This document shows positions 12,062 to 22,613 of a stretch of 64,000 nt of DNA, one piece after another. Under the pieces are notes generated by a model. The model was not told the origin of the DNA. It ran no database searches and saw only the letters and a program-made list of their open reading frames with translations. The stretch is taken from contig WHVD01000139.1 of NCBI GenBank assembly GCA_015178975.1, forward strand, positions 155,745 to 219,744. Direction: 5' to 3'. This DNA is from Hysterangium stoloniferum (taxonomy: Eukaryota; Basidiomycota; Agaricomycetes; Hysterangiales; Hysterangiaceae). The position numbers were made by a program, and so were the translations under genes. Positions within the stretch are counted from its first letter, which is position 1, and each line of letters starts with the position of its first letter.

Positions 12062-12843
12062 TGTAATGTATTATTACTATTTAGCATACTTATAAACTCA
12101 TTTTACTTGAGTTAAGTAGCGTAGCTTTGAGAAAGGAGATTCAAATTCAAATTAATCTGTATATAGGAGTTTTGTCAATTAAATCAGTATCCACTTTTAT
12201 TCAACTACGTGCCTGTGTCCCTTTTCCGAGGAGAGAGCTCAACTCAAGGAAACAAGACGGTCAACAGATTGGCAAGGAGAGTACTCAACTTAAGCACAAT
12301 GTGTGGACCTAGTAGGCAAGTGTAGCTAAATGAGCAAGTGATGTGATATTGAATGATATTCTAAATACATGATTTGAGCCTGTATTTATACTAGTCCAGG
12401 ATCCTGCTTACTAAGTAATGTAACTAGGAGAATGAGTCAGTATTTCCCATACTTGACTCATAAGTGTATTTCAGAGTCATTCAACCAGCTATGGCTATGT
12501 ATCTGAGTCATAGCTCTGATCATAACTCATTGCATAGTCATATTGATATGACTCACCAATGAGTCATCTCTCTCAATATGTAGTCAAGGAGATGGGGTAG
12601 ATTGCATACTATAAGGGCTAGAGATACCTTACTAGTATGTAATCCATGACTCTGCTGGTTTCCATGGCAGTGCCACCTAGCTACTTAGAGTTAAGATATG
12701 CTAGGAGCTAGCAATAAATCTTATATTATCAGAACAATGACATCTTAAACTCTTGAGCCAAAGTTAAAGGATCCAGTCCTCTACTATTTGACTAATGTCC
12801 CTTAAAGGTTAAACAAAGAAACAAAGTGATAAAATATATGACA
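12062..12843 (+). mobile_element. LTR-H-like insertion in Gypsy-4
   Basis: A 782-bp AT-rich block separates the Gypsy-4 integrase C-terminus (..GPREL) from its chromodomain. It begins TGTAATGTATTATTAC and ends ATATATGACA, so it has TG...CA ends, but the 5-bp flanks differ (ctact and ccaga). It contains no convincing coding region and no second copy in the window. Most likely a solo LTR whose flank has been altered. The exact ends are uncertain. Confidence 0.55.
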
Positions 12844-12845
12844 CC

Positions 12846-13038
12846 AGAGAGCTAAGTTCAAATGAGGAAGGATACAAAGTTGAAGCCATTACTGGCCATA
12901 TGAAACTTCGAAATCATCTGCTTTTTCAAATCAGGTGGAAAGGCTATGGACCCGAGGAAGACTCCTGGCTAAACAGCACTGACCTCCAAAATGCCCCAGC
13001 TCTACTCAGAGTGTACAAGATGCTGCATCGGATTTGAT
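12846..13038 (+). pseudogene. Gypsy-4 chromodomain
   Basis: One open frame reads EEGYKVEAITGHMKLRNHLL, then FQIRWKGYGPEEDSWLN and ALLRVYKMLHRI followed by TGA. The Y/V-E-A-I start, the WKGYGPEEDSWL core and the closing acidic-aromatic helix are those of chromodomains attached to chromovirus integrases, thought to steer insertion to heterochromatin. It is cut off from its integrase by the LTR-H insertion. Confidence 0.88.
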
Positions 13039-13344
13039 GAAGGGTATATGCAGTCTCACCAAGAACCTGGAACCACTTCCCTCCCAAGGATGCAGTCACT
13101 CTACTCGACAATTAACTCTAATTTTAACTTTTATTTCCTTTTTCCAAAATTCCACTTCGGTCACCTCGCCTTCACTCCATGACCACCAACCTCTAATCTA
13201 TCACCTCCTCACCTCACACCAATAACCAAGTGGAGTCCTAATCCCTAAGGATAGAAGAGATGTAAAGTTGCTTAAGAATCTCCGACCTCTCTTTACCTTC
13301 AACCACTACCACCACACAACACCTGTGTGACCTGCAATCACAAC
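13039..13344 (+). other. Gypsy-4 spacer between chromodomain and ORF3
   Basis: 306 bp, pyrimidine-rich, no gene seen. The equivalent spacer in Gypsy-5 (63271-63595) has almost the same length. That supports the spacer and the following ORF3 as original parts of the element. Confidence 0.6.
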
Positions 13345-13745
13345 ATGTCCCAACCACCTCTCTCAAAGTCCAAATTCCCAAAGTTCAAAAGGATCCCACG
13401 AACACCCACCACTGAGCATCTATGGGATCCTGCCACCACCTCCTCGTGACCACCTCACACTGAAATAGTCGAGTGCCCTTTCTCTTACCATGAGGCCTCC
13501 ACCTCTAATTCTTTGAGCTATTCCTCAATACACTGGGGATCAGCAGAGACTACCTCGAGGGTCATCCACGATTCTCAAAGGTCACCTCACACCGAAATGG
13601 TTGAGACACCCACTCCTCGTAACCAGGCCCCTTCCTCCAGATGTTGGGACCTAAAGGACATCCCTTGGGATAGACCCCCCACTCGAACAAGGGCCGTCCA
13701 CGATTCTCAAGGGTCACCTCACACTGAAATGGTTGAGACACCCAC
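13345..13745 (+). pseudogene. Gypsy-4 ORF3, extra ORF downstream of chromodomain (truncated)
   Basis: From the ATG the frame reads MSQPPLSKSKFPKFKRIPRT and continues for about 133 codons with one in-frame TGA at about 13447 (TCG TGA CCA). It holds diverged repeats of the type HDSQ-SPHTEMVETPT: two clear units and one degenerate earlier one. LTR-G (from 13746) cuts it. The N-terminus resembles the ORF3 start of Gypsy-5 at 63596 (LPKFKKVQRAPT) and the distance to the chromodomain is conserved. I do not recognise the protein. Its basic start could bind nucleic acid, but that is only a guess. Confidence 0.6.
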
Positions 13746-15250
13746 TGTAATGTATTAGCCTTATTTTAATATTATTTTCTGGAAAAAGGAGTCCAATGCT
13801 CTATCAAAGTGTGCAAATACTCAATTCACTACAAGGTAAAATAATTTAAGTATTTGATATTAATCAGTGGCAGCCTAAATAGACTTAGAACCCCTGAGGT
13901 CAAGAGTTTACTTGAATATATGCACCCTACTTCGCAAAGAAGGTTTTGAGAGCTGCTTGTGCAAGCTTGTTCTTTTTCTGTGATAACAACTACTAAAATA
14001 AGAATAACAATTTACTGATTCCAAAGCTAGATTTAACTTCAATGCTAGCTAGTTTATATATATATTATACTATTTATCAAACAGTAAAAATATTTATAAA
14101 CAGGTCAAAAGATTAGATATTGAATAAAACACTTATTTGGCTAATATATGCTTTATTTACACTAACCTACAGGGTCTACTGTGATACTAACTTATCAGGA
14201 TCTTAATGTAGTCTTAGGATCTTGCAAGGATATTCTCAGTATTTATTTATGTGAATATGCTTTACTGATTCACAATAAATGAGCAAGGGAACAGGGATTA
14301 TTTGTAATGTAATAAACAGTCAAATTACTCAACAAGAGGTGACTAAAGTTTTAGATTACAAATAACAAGAAATGTAACAAAGATTATTTGCAATGTGATA
14401 ATCAGTCAAATTACTCAACAAGAGGTGACTGTATGTGAGGAGTATGCTTTTACCACAGTATCATTGTGGTAAAACACTCCTTTTATTTCATTTATATTTT
14501 ACATATTTTATTCATATTTTTCTATCTTTCATATTCTTCGAATATTGCATACTTCATTAGTTCGAAGCATTGTGTATACTTGTGGGTGCACTCAGCACCA
14601 ATTAGAACTCAGACAACTTTTACCCAGCAGACACCACCTCGTAACGACTCAGACATCGAATAGCGAGAGGTGTCAAGGGTAGTATCTCAGCTACCATAAG
14701 GGTAGCATTCTCTAGTCTACTAATAGCCTTTTGAACTCAAACCGCTAAGGTCGAGTTCCGCTTTCAAGACTTTGCGCTTGTCGACACTGTAGTCGACTCG
14801 CGCTACTATTACTCTATCCTAGATACTCAGTCTTTAGCTGAGTATCTTACTTATTTCTAGCTACTAGTTGTACCGTAAAAGGTCAACTCATTATCTTAGT
14901 CTATAGTATTGTACTGACGGTCAATACTCTCTAATAGTAGTTGAATAAACACTATTCTTCGTATATTGAGCGGTCAGAATCCACCACTCTTCACACTGTA
15001 GTACAAAGGATTAATGCCAAATTACTCAACAAGAGGTGGCAGGGAATCCTGATTGGTAGAATTACTGTCAAATTACTCAACAAGAGGTGACAGGGAATCC
15101 TAGGTGCCAGATGCTCAACTAAGAGGTGGCAATAAACTGCTAGCTGCAGTGACACACTGATGTGGTGATAAATTGGTTGATAAGATTGGTTATATTTCAT
15201 GGCTGGAGCAGAGCTCCTTATATACACTGAGATGTGAGACATTTAGAGAC
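13746..15250 (+). mobile_element. LTR-G, 3'-truncated, forward, with LTR-D inside
   Basis: It starts TGTAATGTATTAGCC and follows the complete LTR-G (52017) until gagacatttaga at about 15247, where it stops against a truncated LTR-C/D. LTR-D interrupts it at 14434-14995. It contains the motif ttactcaacaagaggtgac several times (about 14310, 14415, 15020, 15070), the family's internal minisatellite. The left flank is cccac, and no right flank survives. Confidence 0.87.
14434..14995 (+). mobile_element. Solo LTR-D inside LTR-G
   Basis: 562 bp, starts TGTGAGGAGTATGCTTTT and ends ACTCTTCACA, flanked by ctgta on both sides (14429-14433, 14996-15000). The 5' end is a sub-type of its own, with a hairpin around taccacagta/tcattgtggtaaaa. 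The 3' two thirds match the Gypsy-5 LTR, so it belongs to the same chromovirus group. Confidence 0.92.
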
Positions 15251-15252
15251 AT

Positions 15253-15781
15253 ATTGTACTTTATTTGTAGTTCGAAGCTTTGTGTATACGTATGGGCGCC
15301 CTCGGCGCCAAACGATAGACAACTTTTACCCAGCAGACACCACCTTGTAACGACTCAGACGTCGAATAGCGAGAGGTGTCAAGGGTAGTATCTCAGCTAC
15401 CATAAGGGTAGCATTCTCTAGTCTACTAATAGCCTTTTGGACTCGAACCGCTAAGGTCGAGTTCCGCTTTCAAGACTTTGCGCTCGTCGACACTGTAGTC
15501 GACTCGCACTACTATTACTCTATCCTAGATACTCAGTCTTTAGCTGAGTATCTTACTTATTTCTAGCTACTAGTTGTACCGTAAAGGGTCAACTTATTAT
15601 CTTACCGTTCTAAGCCGTCACGAGCAACTATACAGTTGCTCTTGAGGCGTGCAGTGCGTTCTTACTAGTACTAACAGTCTAGTAATCTATAGTATTGTAC
15701 TGACGGTCAATACTCTCTAATAGTAGTTGAATAAACACTATTCTTTGTATATTGAGCGGTCAGAATCCACCACTCTTCACA
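15253..15781 (+). mobile_element. LTR-C/D fragment, 5'-truncated
   Basis: It aligns with LTR-C/D from attgtactttatttgtagttcg to the end ACTCTTCACA but lacks roughly the first 90 bp. It joins directly onto the broken LTR-G, so the two were probably cut by one deletion. Confidence 0.83.
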
Positions 15782-15971
15782 GAGAGAGAGCAGGATTCAG
15801 GAGGGCTACGCCCCTGTCACACCAATTCTCCCTCCCCCGGGGAAGAAATGGATGGATTTCGTAGAGACCAAGGAGAGTGATAACGGGACCCCCTGCATTT
15901 GTGCCACTGGAGCTAAAAGCCGGAAAGGGAAGGATGGTATTACCTTTTACGATTGGGAATTGGTCAGATGG
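15782..15971 (+). other. Orphan 190-bp segment with an open frame
   Basis: This is one of the few pieces with no second copy in the window. A plus-strand frame runs through it (about TPILPPPGKKWMDFVETKES, then DNGTPCICATGAKSR, ending ITFYDWELVRW) and continues into LTR-A only by chance. It could be a scrap of a host exon or the internal part of an unseen element. I do not recognise a domain. Confidence 0.4.
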
Positions 15972-17236
15972 TGTGAGGTATCAGCATCATCTCATAATTT
16001 TCTCTTAATTTTCTGTGAATTATTTAATATTTTCTCAAATTTATTGTATTTTTATTATATTTTTATTGTGAGATATAAGGCTTTATTCCTTTTAACTTCG
16101 CATAATAATAGTATATATGAGCTCATATAATGCTATTATATCTTATTTATTTTATTATAATTTTTAACTAATTATTTATATTTTATCTACTTAGTTATTG
16201 CTTTTCAGCACCTTGCTGCAGCCTTGTTTGCGCATTTTTGAAGTCATGTGACTTATTAGATAAGTCTCTGGTGTCCGGATATCACACAAGTCATGGATGT
16301 GACTACTCAAGTCATTAATTGATTCCGCCAACTCATCATTTGCTTCCGTCCCAGGACCATGGCCTTGAACCTTCATGTTCAAGCAAGAGGTTAGAACCTT
16401 GTCACAGAGAGGGGAATCACATGGTAAATAAGGTAAAAAATAAGTAGAATATGAGGTCATTATGACCTAACTAATGACCTCATAAAATAAATAAATGGTT
16501 AAATATTTAGTTATCAAAATGTATAGAAGGAGGGCCAAGTTTCCAATAAAATCATCTTATCACACACAGATTTTGGTGCACAGCTCAGAAGCTTATCTAA
16601 TCATCCTAAGGACAATAATAGCCTTAGTCTGATACACTAACTGCAAGCACCTACACTTGCAGAATATTGAATCTTTGTCAGCAACTCTTGAACTTAGCTA
16701 ATCATCTAAGTTCCCCCAGCCTCACAGCTACCCTTTAGGCTTATTAATTACATAATAAACCTAATAAATATCTAAGTATCCTTACTGAAATTCCCTGCCA
16801 ATACTAGATTATTCAAGGCCCAGCCCTAAGTTTATTGAATTAACCAAGTACAAGCACTCAAATAATCCAACACACATTATTTTCTCTATTAATAAATTAT
16901 TTAACACCTTGTTAAATACCTATTAATAGTTACAAATAAGCATACAAGAATCCAAAGCTTTATATCAAGTCTCTGCTAAGTTACTGCGCATATACTCAGC
17001 TTCTAGCCCCTATTCTCAAGGAATAGTTCTTTTATTTGCTAAAAGAGTCATATATTGTTCTATTGAACCTTTCAATAATTAAAATAAGCATTGATTTGAG
17101 TTGTTTAAGCTTAATAGCGCAGCTCATTAATCTATCAGTATTTAAATTACTGGACCTTTGCTTGTTTTATTGTTGAAGCTCTGTGACACTATAACATATA
17201 TTGAGCTATCTAAGAGAAACCCCTGAATACATTACA
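15972..17236 (+). mobile_element. LTR-A copy 3 with mismatched flanks
   Basis: 1,265 bp, complete from TGTGAGGTATCAG to ATACATTACA. The left flank is gatgg and the right flank acagt, so there is no target duplication. The right side continues with Gypsy-2 gag but the left side does not. This is the pattern left by recombination between two LTR-A copies. Confidence 0.9.
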
Positions 17237-18921
17237 ACAGTCTAGAGTGCTCCACCAGATCTTGGCATTGCCAGTGAGTCGTCTTGGCAGAGCGACTCCT
17301 AACAACCTGCTCATGGAGTCTGAGATCTCTGAGAGACTCATGATATCCATGATGTAGTCCAAGGCTTTGGATTGAGTTCCATTGTATTCGGGAAGGTCAG
17401 ACCATTTTATCTTGATATCATTGGTGTTAAGAGAGATCTTTTTATCCTTAGGTAAGTCATCGATAGGCGCAGTGGCTCAAGGCTGTGTCAGAGTTCGAAA
17501 GGGAGAGTTAGGTACTCCACCATGACACCCCCCACATCCTGAATTCCCTCCATAGTCTGAACTACTAGAGCTCCTGGATGAACTGCTAGGGGGTCCTCCT
17601 GGTGGCAGAAAGGGATTCGAGGAGATCGGCAGGGAATGGTGGGGATCATCTGTGTTCAGAGATCCTCAACCAGCAACCTGACCAGCTATGCCCTCAGTGA
17701 ATGCAGTAGAGAAGGATGGTCAACCCCTGTTGGCGACTGATCTATTTCTAGTTGTGGGTAGTTCATCACCAAAGTTAGGATTATCTGGAATTCATTTGAA
17801 TGCGATGCAAGAGCGATGAATCCCCTGGTGGGGTGCCGGGCTGAGTTCCTTCGAGATTTCTCTCTCAATTTCAATTGTATTCAAAGGCCGACCCGGCTGA
17901 GGTTGGTGGAAGGGAGTGCAGATTTCCATCCCCTTTTCCTGAAGACAGTCTGCAACTTGCATCCTCATATCCAATGGGAAGTCTTGCAAAATAACAGGAC
18001 GATTGAGCGAATGAAGGAAACGAGTGTCGGGAGACCCATTTAGGTTACAAACAAACGAACTAGTTGTGGAGATGGGTGAATCGGGCACTTGGATTGAGTT
18101 ATTATAAGGGTAGAGCACTTTCAAAACCATCTTATCGAGTCTCCTCTGATTTCACCTCAACCAACCCCTTAGAGTAAAATATGCAAATGATGAATTTTGA
18201 GTGACCCTGTTAAGGGATTCCTCCAACATTCGGATGCATATATACTGGTAGTCAACCTTGGGCATGATGTGATCCCCACTGAGTAGGACATGAAGGATTT
18301 GCAATGCATCATCGTGTGCACAGAGCACTTCGAGCAATAAAGAGAACACTTCCTGCTTAAAAATCATCCTTCCTCCTTCCATAACAGAAGTAACCTCACT
18401 CGACCATTTGGGAATCGAGCGGGTCAGATCCTCAAGGGTTCCTGGTCACATGAATAAGTCCTGTGCCAATAAGATGGCCTGATAACGACCTAACCAGACT
18501 GCTACAGTCACTGGTAAAGAAGGGTAATCCATATTGTACTCCTCCACAAAGGGAGTACCCTGATCCACAGAGATTTGATCAGTGTAGTACATATCCCATT
18601 GCAAATTGATGGGCTCAGCGTAAACCATATGACCCCCAAAGAATTGCTTGAGGATGACCTGCCTAGGTGGGAACGAGAGAACGGGTTCAAGAGCATAGGT
18701 AGGCTCGGCTTTAGCTCCAGGAGTGCTCAACTGCCCGGTTGATGGACATTCCTCATGTGGACCTGGGGGAGTATCCGTTGATGGTCCAGCTGCTGCTCTG
18801 GGGGAACTTCCAGGAGGAACTGGTTTTTGAAAAGTCAATGAAGACTTCCTGGTCTTTGACGAGGTTTTGAACTACTCGGGGTTGTCAAAGATCTCGGTGT
18901 TTGGTTCTTGCCAGTGGTCAT
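17237..18921 (-). pseudogene. Gypsy-2 gag N-terminal half, reverse (broken)
   Basis: The minus-strand start codon is at 18921 and the copy follows Gypsy-5 gag to about residue 590 (KIWWSTLD). Recognisable lines are DPAS-type N-terminal prolines, RQVILKQFFGGHMVYAEPIN, LQILHVLLSGDHIMPKVDYQ and SPDTRFLHSLNRPVILQDFP. Several stops are TGA where Gypsy-5 has CGA. The rest of gag and all of pol are missing; the copy ends at the LTR-A junction at 17236. Confidence 0.87.
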
Positions 18922-18997
18922 TTATGTGCTTAGAAATTAATAGTCGTAGAGTAACGTTTTCTTCATAGGGAAAGAGCGGTCCAGCTCAGATCACCAC

Positions 18998-19633
18998 TGT
19001 GAAGAGTGGTGGAAGTTCTAACCATTCTATATATGAAGAATATCGACTGTTTAGGTACGACACATAGATGTATTGACTATCTAAGTCTAATACAGACCAA
19101 ACAGGTATTGACTACCGAGTTCAATATGACTGAGTGAAGTAGCTATCTAAAGTAAAGTAGAGAGCTAAAATGAATAAAGGGAATCAACTGTTAAGTGCAA
19201 TTCCGAATGACTGCTTGAGTGTAGAAAAGAGTAATGAGAGAGTCGAATAATGGAGTAGCACAGATGTAGTCTGCATGGACTGAGATATAGATGGAGTTTC
19301 AACTGGTACAGTTTGAAACTCTGATTGCATGAATAGTCGAAGCCCATCTGTAACGGTCGAGATGATACCCCAATCACAACTTACAGGACACTAACTGGGT
19401 GTCTGGGCAAGTCATGGTTGCGGGGTAAAAAGTGTCTGAGTTTTAACTACGGGCACTAGAATACATAAGTCTGGCGTGTATGCACCCATAAGAGTCGATA
19501 TACCGCATACATAGGTCATTGAACTAATTATAAGTGTATAATAAAATAGAGAGAGAGTAGAAATAATAAAGGAAATATAGTATGAGCTCATCCAGACTAT
19601 ATTTCCTGAGTATATTTTGCTGTACCTCTCACA
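18998..19633 (-). repeat. Gypsy-2 5' LTR (LTR-B)
   Basis: 636 bp, on the minus strand TGTGAGAGGTACAG... to CACTCTTCACA, followed inward by the primer-binding site (gtggtgatctgagc) and gag. The outer flank at 19634 is tcttg, inside a Tc1/mariner transposase remnant. Confidence 0.92.
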
Positions 19634-19774
19634 TCTTGAGGCAACCCCAGAGATGTCCCATAGGATTCAGGTCTGGAGACTGTGCAGGCCAAACCATAGT
19701 CCTGAATTCAAGGAGCAAGAATTCAGGACTATGGTTTGGCCTGCACAATCTCCAGACCTGAATCCTATTGAAGA
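19634..19774. pseudogene. Two facing scraps of a Tc1/mariner transposase forming a hairpin
   Basis: On the minus strand 19634-19709 reads EFRTMVWPAQSPDLNPMGHLWGCLK, the conserved region around the second catalytic Asp of Tc1-type DDE transposases (PAQSPDLNPIEHLW). On the plus strand 19719-19774 reads the same block again (EFRTMVWPAQSPDLNPIED). The two copies make an inverted repeat with 49-bp arms (19661-19709 and 19719-19767), one mismatch and a 9-bp loop. The minus-strand piece is probably the C-terminal part of the transposase whose N-terminus is at 20988-21325. Confidence 0.75.
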
Positions 19775-20985
19775 CACCTATTACAGAAATGAACCCACGT
19801 GTTTGAGAATGATCCCTCCAAGGCTGTGTGCAATGAAGATTATAAGCCATTTCTGAGGTACTTCCTATGAGGAAATCATAAGTTTGCTACATATGAATTG
19901 TACATACTGTAGTATCTGAAATTTGTCTGAAAGAAGCCAAGTGTGCAAGAAAGCTCTCTGCGTGACCATCCAATGTCTGCGTGGATGATCCAGCCATGCT
20001 TTGGATGTAGGTATCATAACCATATGTCAAAATCCTAGCGGAAGGTACACCCCGGGGTAAGAAATCACAAAGCCAGAGACTGCCATTGCCTGCTGTCCAC
20101 AATGCCTCACGATGTCCATCCAAGCCGTGGATGGCCACGATGCTGTAAAAGACGTAGTTGACTCTTGGTGGACAATAGAATTTGATATTTGATTACTTAC
20201 TCAATCAACAGAGAAATACCTGATGAAAGCTCCTTGATGCCGAAACCCTGAGAGTGGGTTTGTTTTTGAGGGTTGGATTGAAATGTATCAGGTACTAGTC
20301 TGACTGAAGGTGATAAGGAACCTTCTGACCATAACTGCTGTGGAGGGTTCAGAAAAGAACCCAGAGGTTCTGACTCTTCAGGGTATAAAAGAAAGGTGTT
20401 TCAGATACCTAAAGATAGGAATCATTCCTTGGGCCTTTCCTTGTGGTGAGGGATGCTGGTGTAAGTTGCCCTAACAATGAGTGTGACAAGTCACCTGGCT
20501 TTTCCTGCAGTCATGCCTATGACTTCTGTCCATTCATTCATTGTACTCAAAGAAAGTTCACAGGATTTGTCAAGAATCTGTATCTCAGCACTACTACTGC
20601 AGTGTATTCCAGGTCTGAACGGATAGTGCCATGAAATCTGCCGTATGCCCAATCTTTTCATTGCAGTGTACACACTTCTTTTTAATGTAGTACAATTTCC
20701 TCTATGTGACTCTCAGAAGAACAACACGTCCCCTTCAACAACATCTGCACATCATATTAGCAGATATTATGGAACTCAATGGTCAGCTGCTGCTGTTGTC
20801 AGTGAGCCGAGAAGATTTATTTGCAACAGATTGTGATCAAGTTCCATGTCACAAAATCATTGTTGCCTCTGTCTCGTCTTGCAAATTGTCACCCATAGCT
20901 GTCAGTTATTCACATCCCCCATACTCTGCTGTGAACTCAATGTGAAGTGGTGTGCTGATAGAACTTGAGGACCAGTGGCGGAGAC
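19775..20985 (-). pseudogene. Inverted partial copy of the NLR gene 5' end (promoter and exons 1-3)
   Basis: The reverse complement matches 34275-35490: the region upstream of the NLR start, exon 1 (about 20200-20430), exon 2 with AIHGLDGHREALWTAGNGSL (19887-20150) and the beginning of exon 3. It stops before the hydrolase is complete, so it cannot make the protein. CG sites of the intact copy are often TG or CA here. At its right end it stops within the fold-back repeat (ccagtggcggaga) and then Tc1 sequence follows, so the fragment sits inside the Tc1 relic. Confidence 0.85.
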
Positions 20986-20987
20986 AA

Positions 20988-21325
20988 TGAGATCCCTTGA
21001 GCATAAGGACTTTCTTCTTTGTTGCTGACCTAAAGCCAGCTTCCTTCAACACATTCTTAACAGTCTGAGGAGTGACAGAGGTAGATATGATGGAATTTAT
21101 GAATTGGGTGGCTTGGATAGCATTGTCAAGCTTCCCAGAGCTGATTTGACAGATATTGACTGTTTATGATAAGGGGGAAGCTTGGAAGAATGGCCACCAG
21201 GATAATTTTCCTTATCCCCCTCTACCTCCCTACTGATCCTGCCAATATTACCCTTCCCCAGGCCAGTCCTAGCTTGAATTTGACGATGGGAATACCCCTC
21301 ATTGAGAAGAGAAACAACAGAAGAA
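20988..21325 (-). pseudogene. Tc1/mariner transposase N-terminal part
   Basis: The minus-strand frame reads SVVSLLNEGYSHRQIQARTG, then LGKGNIGRISREVEGDKEN, PPYHKQS and FINSIISTSVTPQTVKNVL. This is the N-terminal pair of helix-turn-helix domains of Tc1-like transposases (paired-box-like and HTH_Tc3-type). The first codons are separated from it by the Copia insertion and lie at 31171-31182, where minus-strand ATG TCT TCT restores the start. The catalytic middle is missing. Confidence 0.8.
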
Positions 21326-21367
21326 TGTATTGGAATTGGTGATGAAACCACCCTTTCCTAGGGGCGG
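21326..21367 (+). repeat. Copia 5' LTR remnant (42 bp)
   Basis: The first 42 bp match the start of the 3' LTR at 29388 (TGTATTGGAATTGGTGATG). The rest of the 5' LTR, the primer site and most of gag are gone. They were removed between the flanks of the chimeric LTR that follows. Confidence 0.88.
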
Positions 21368-22613
21368 TGTGAGGAGTATGCTTTTACCACAGTTTCATTA
21401 TGGTAAAACACTCCTTTTATTTTATTTATATTTTACACATTCTATTCATATTTTTCTATCTTTTATATTCTTCAAATATTGCATCATTTCATTAGTTCGA
21501 AGCATTGTGTATACTTGTGGGTATACTCGGCACCAAATGAAACTCAGACACTTTTTACCCCACAACCACGACTTACCCAGACACCCAATTAGTGTCCTGT
21601 AAGTTGTGATTGGGGTATCATCTCGACTGTCACAGACTGTGAAGAGTCGATAGATTCTGACCACTCAATATATGAAGAATAGTACTATTAGAAAGTATTG
21701 ACCATTCAGTACAATACTATAGATTACTAGACTGATAGTACTAGTATAGGGACGCACTACACATCACAAGAGCAACTGTACAGTTGCTCATGACGACTAG
21801 AACAAGAGAATAGAAGAGTTGACCCTTACCGTACAACTTGTAGCTATAAGTAAGAGAGATAATCAGCGAAAGACTGAATATCTAGGGTAGAGAGATAGTA
21901 GCGCAAGTCGACTACAGTGTCAACGAGTGCAGAGTCTTGAGAGTGGAACTCGACCTTTGCGGTTCGAGTCCAAACACTATTAGTATGCAAGAAGACACTA
22001 CCCTTATGGGTAGCTGAGATATTACCCTTGACACCTCTTGCTATTTGATGTCTGAGTCGTTACGAGGTGGTGTCTGCTGGGTAAAAGTGTCTGTTCTCTT
22101 GGCGCCGAGTGTGCCCACAGGTATACACAATGCTTCGAACTAAGAAATGAAGGTATGCTTGAAAAGTAAAAGGAATTAGAGAAAGGAAATAATACTAGAT
22201 AATAATGTACTATAATATGTCTAATATCTAACAGCCTGATCATGATATATGCATACCCTTCACACAGACAGGCTTCAACTACCTACACAATCTGAGTTTC
22301 AAACTGTGCCAGTCGAAACTCCACCTATATCTCAATCCATGCAGACCACATCCACACTACTCTATTATTCGACTCTTGTTATTCTTTCTACACTCGAGCA
22401 GTCATTTGGAATCGCACCTAACGGTCAATTCCCTTTATTCATCTAGCTATCTACTCTACCTTAGATGGTTACTTTGCTCAAATGTATTGAACTAAGTAGT
22501 CAATACTCATTTAGCGTGTATTAGACTTAGACAGTCAATACAACTACATGTCATACCTAAATGGTCGATATTCTTCATATATAGAACAGTTAGAACTTCC
22601 ACCACTCTTCACA
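21368..22613 (+). mobile_element. Chimeric LTR (LTR-D 5' part, LTR-B 3' part) with mismatched flanks
   Basis: The first ~190 bp follow LTR-D (TGTGAGGAGTATGCTTTT, taccacag hairpin). From cacaaccacgacttaccc onward it follows LTR-B to ACTCTTCACA. A reverse LTR is nested at 21638-22264. The left flank is ggcgg (Copia LTR) and the right flank ggcat (Copia gag zinc-knuckle region), so they do not match, and the Copia sequence between these two points is missing. Confidence 0.82.
21638..22264 (-). mobile_element. Solo LTR-C/D, reverse, nested in the chimeric LTR
   Basis: 627 bp, on the minus strand TGTGAAGGGTATGCATATAT to ACTCTTCACA, flanked by cagac on both sides (21633-21637, 22265-22269). Confidence 0.92.

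Noticed and set aside
14434-14995. MITE (DNA transposon) interpretation of the ~560-650-bp TG...CA repeats
   Set aside because: The same sequences stand directly before a primer-binding site and gag in Gypsy-2, -3 and -5, so they are LTRs.
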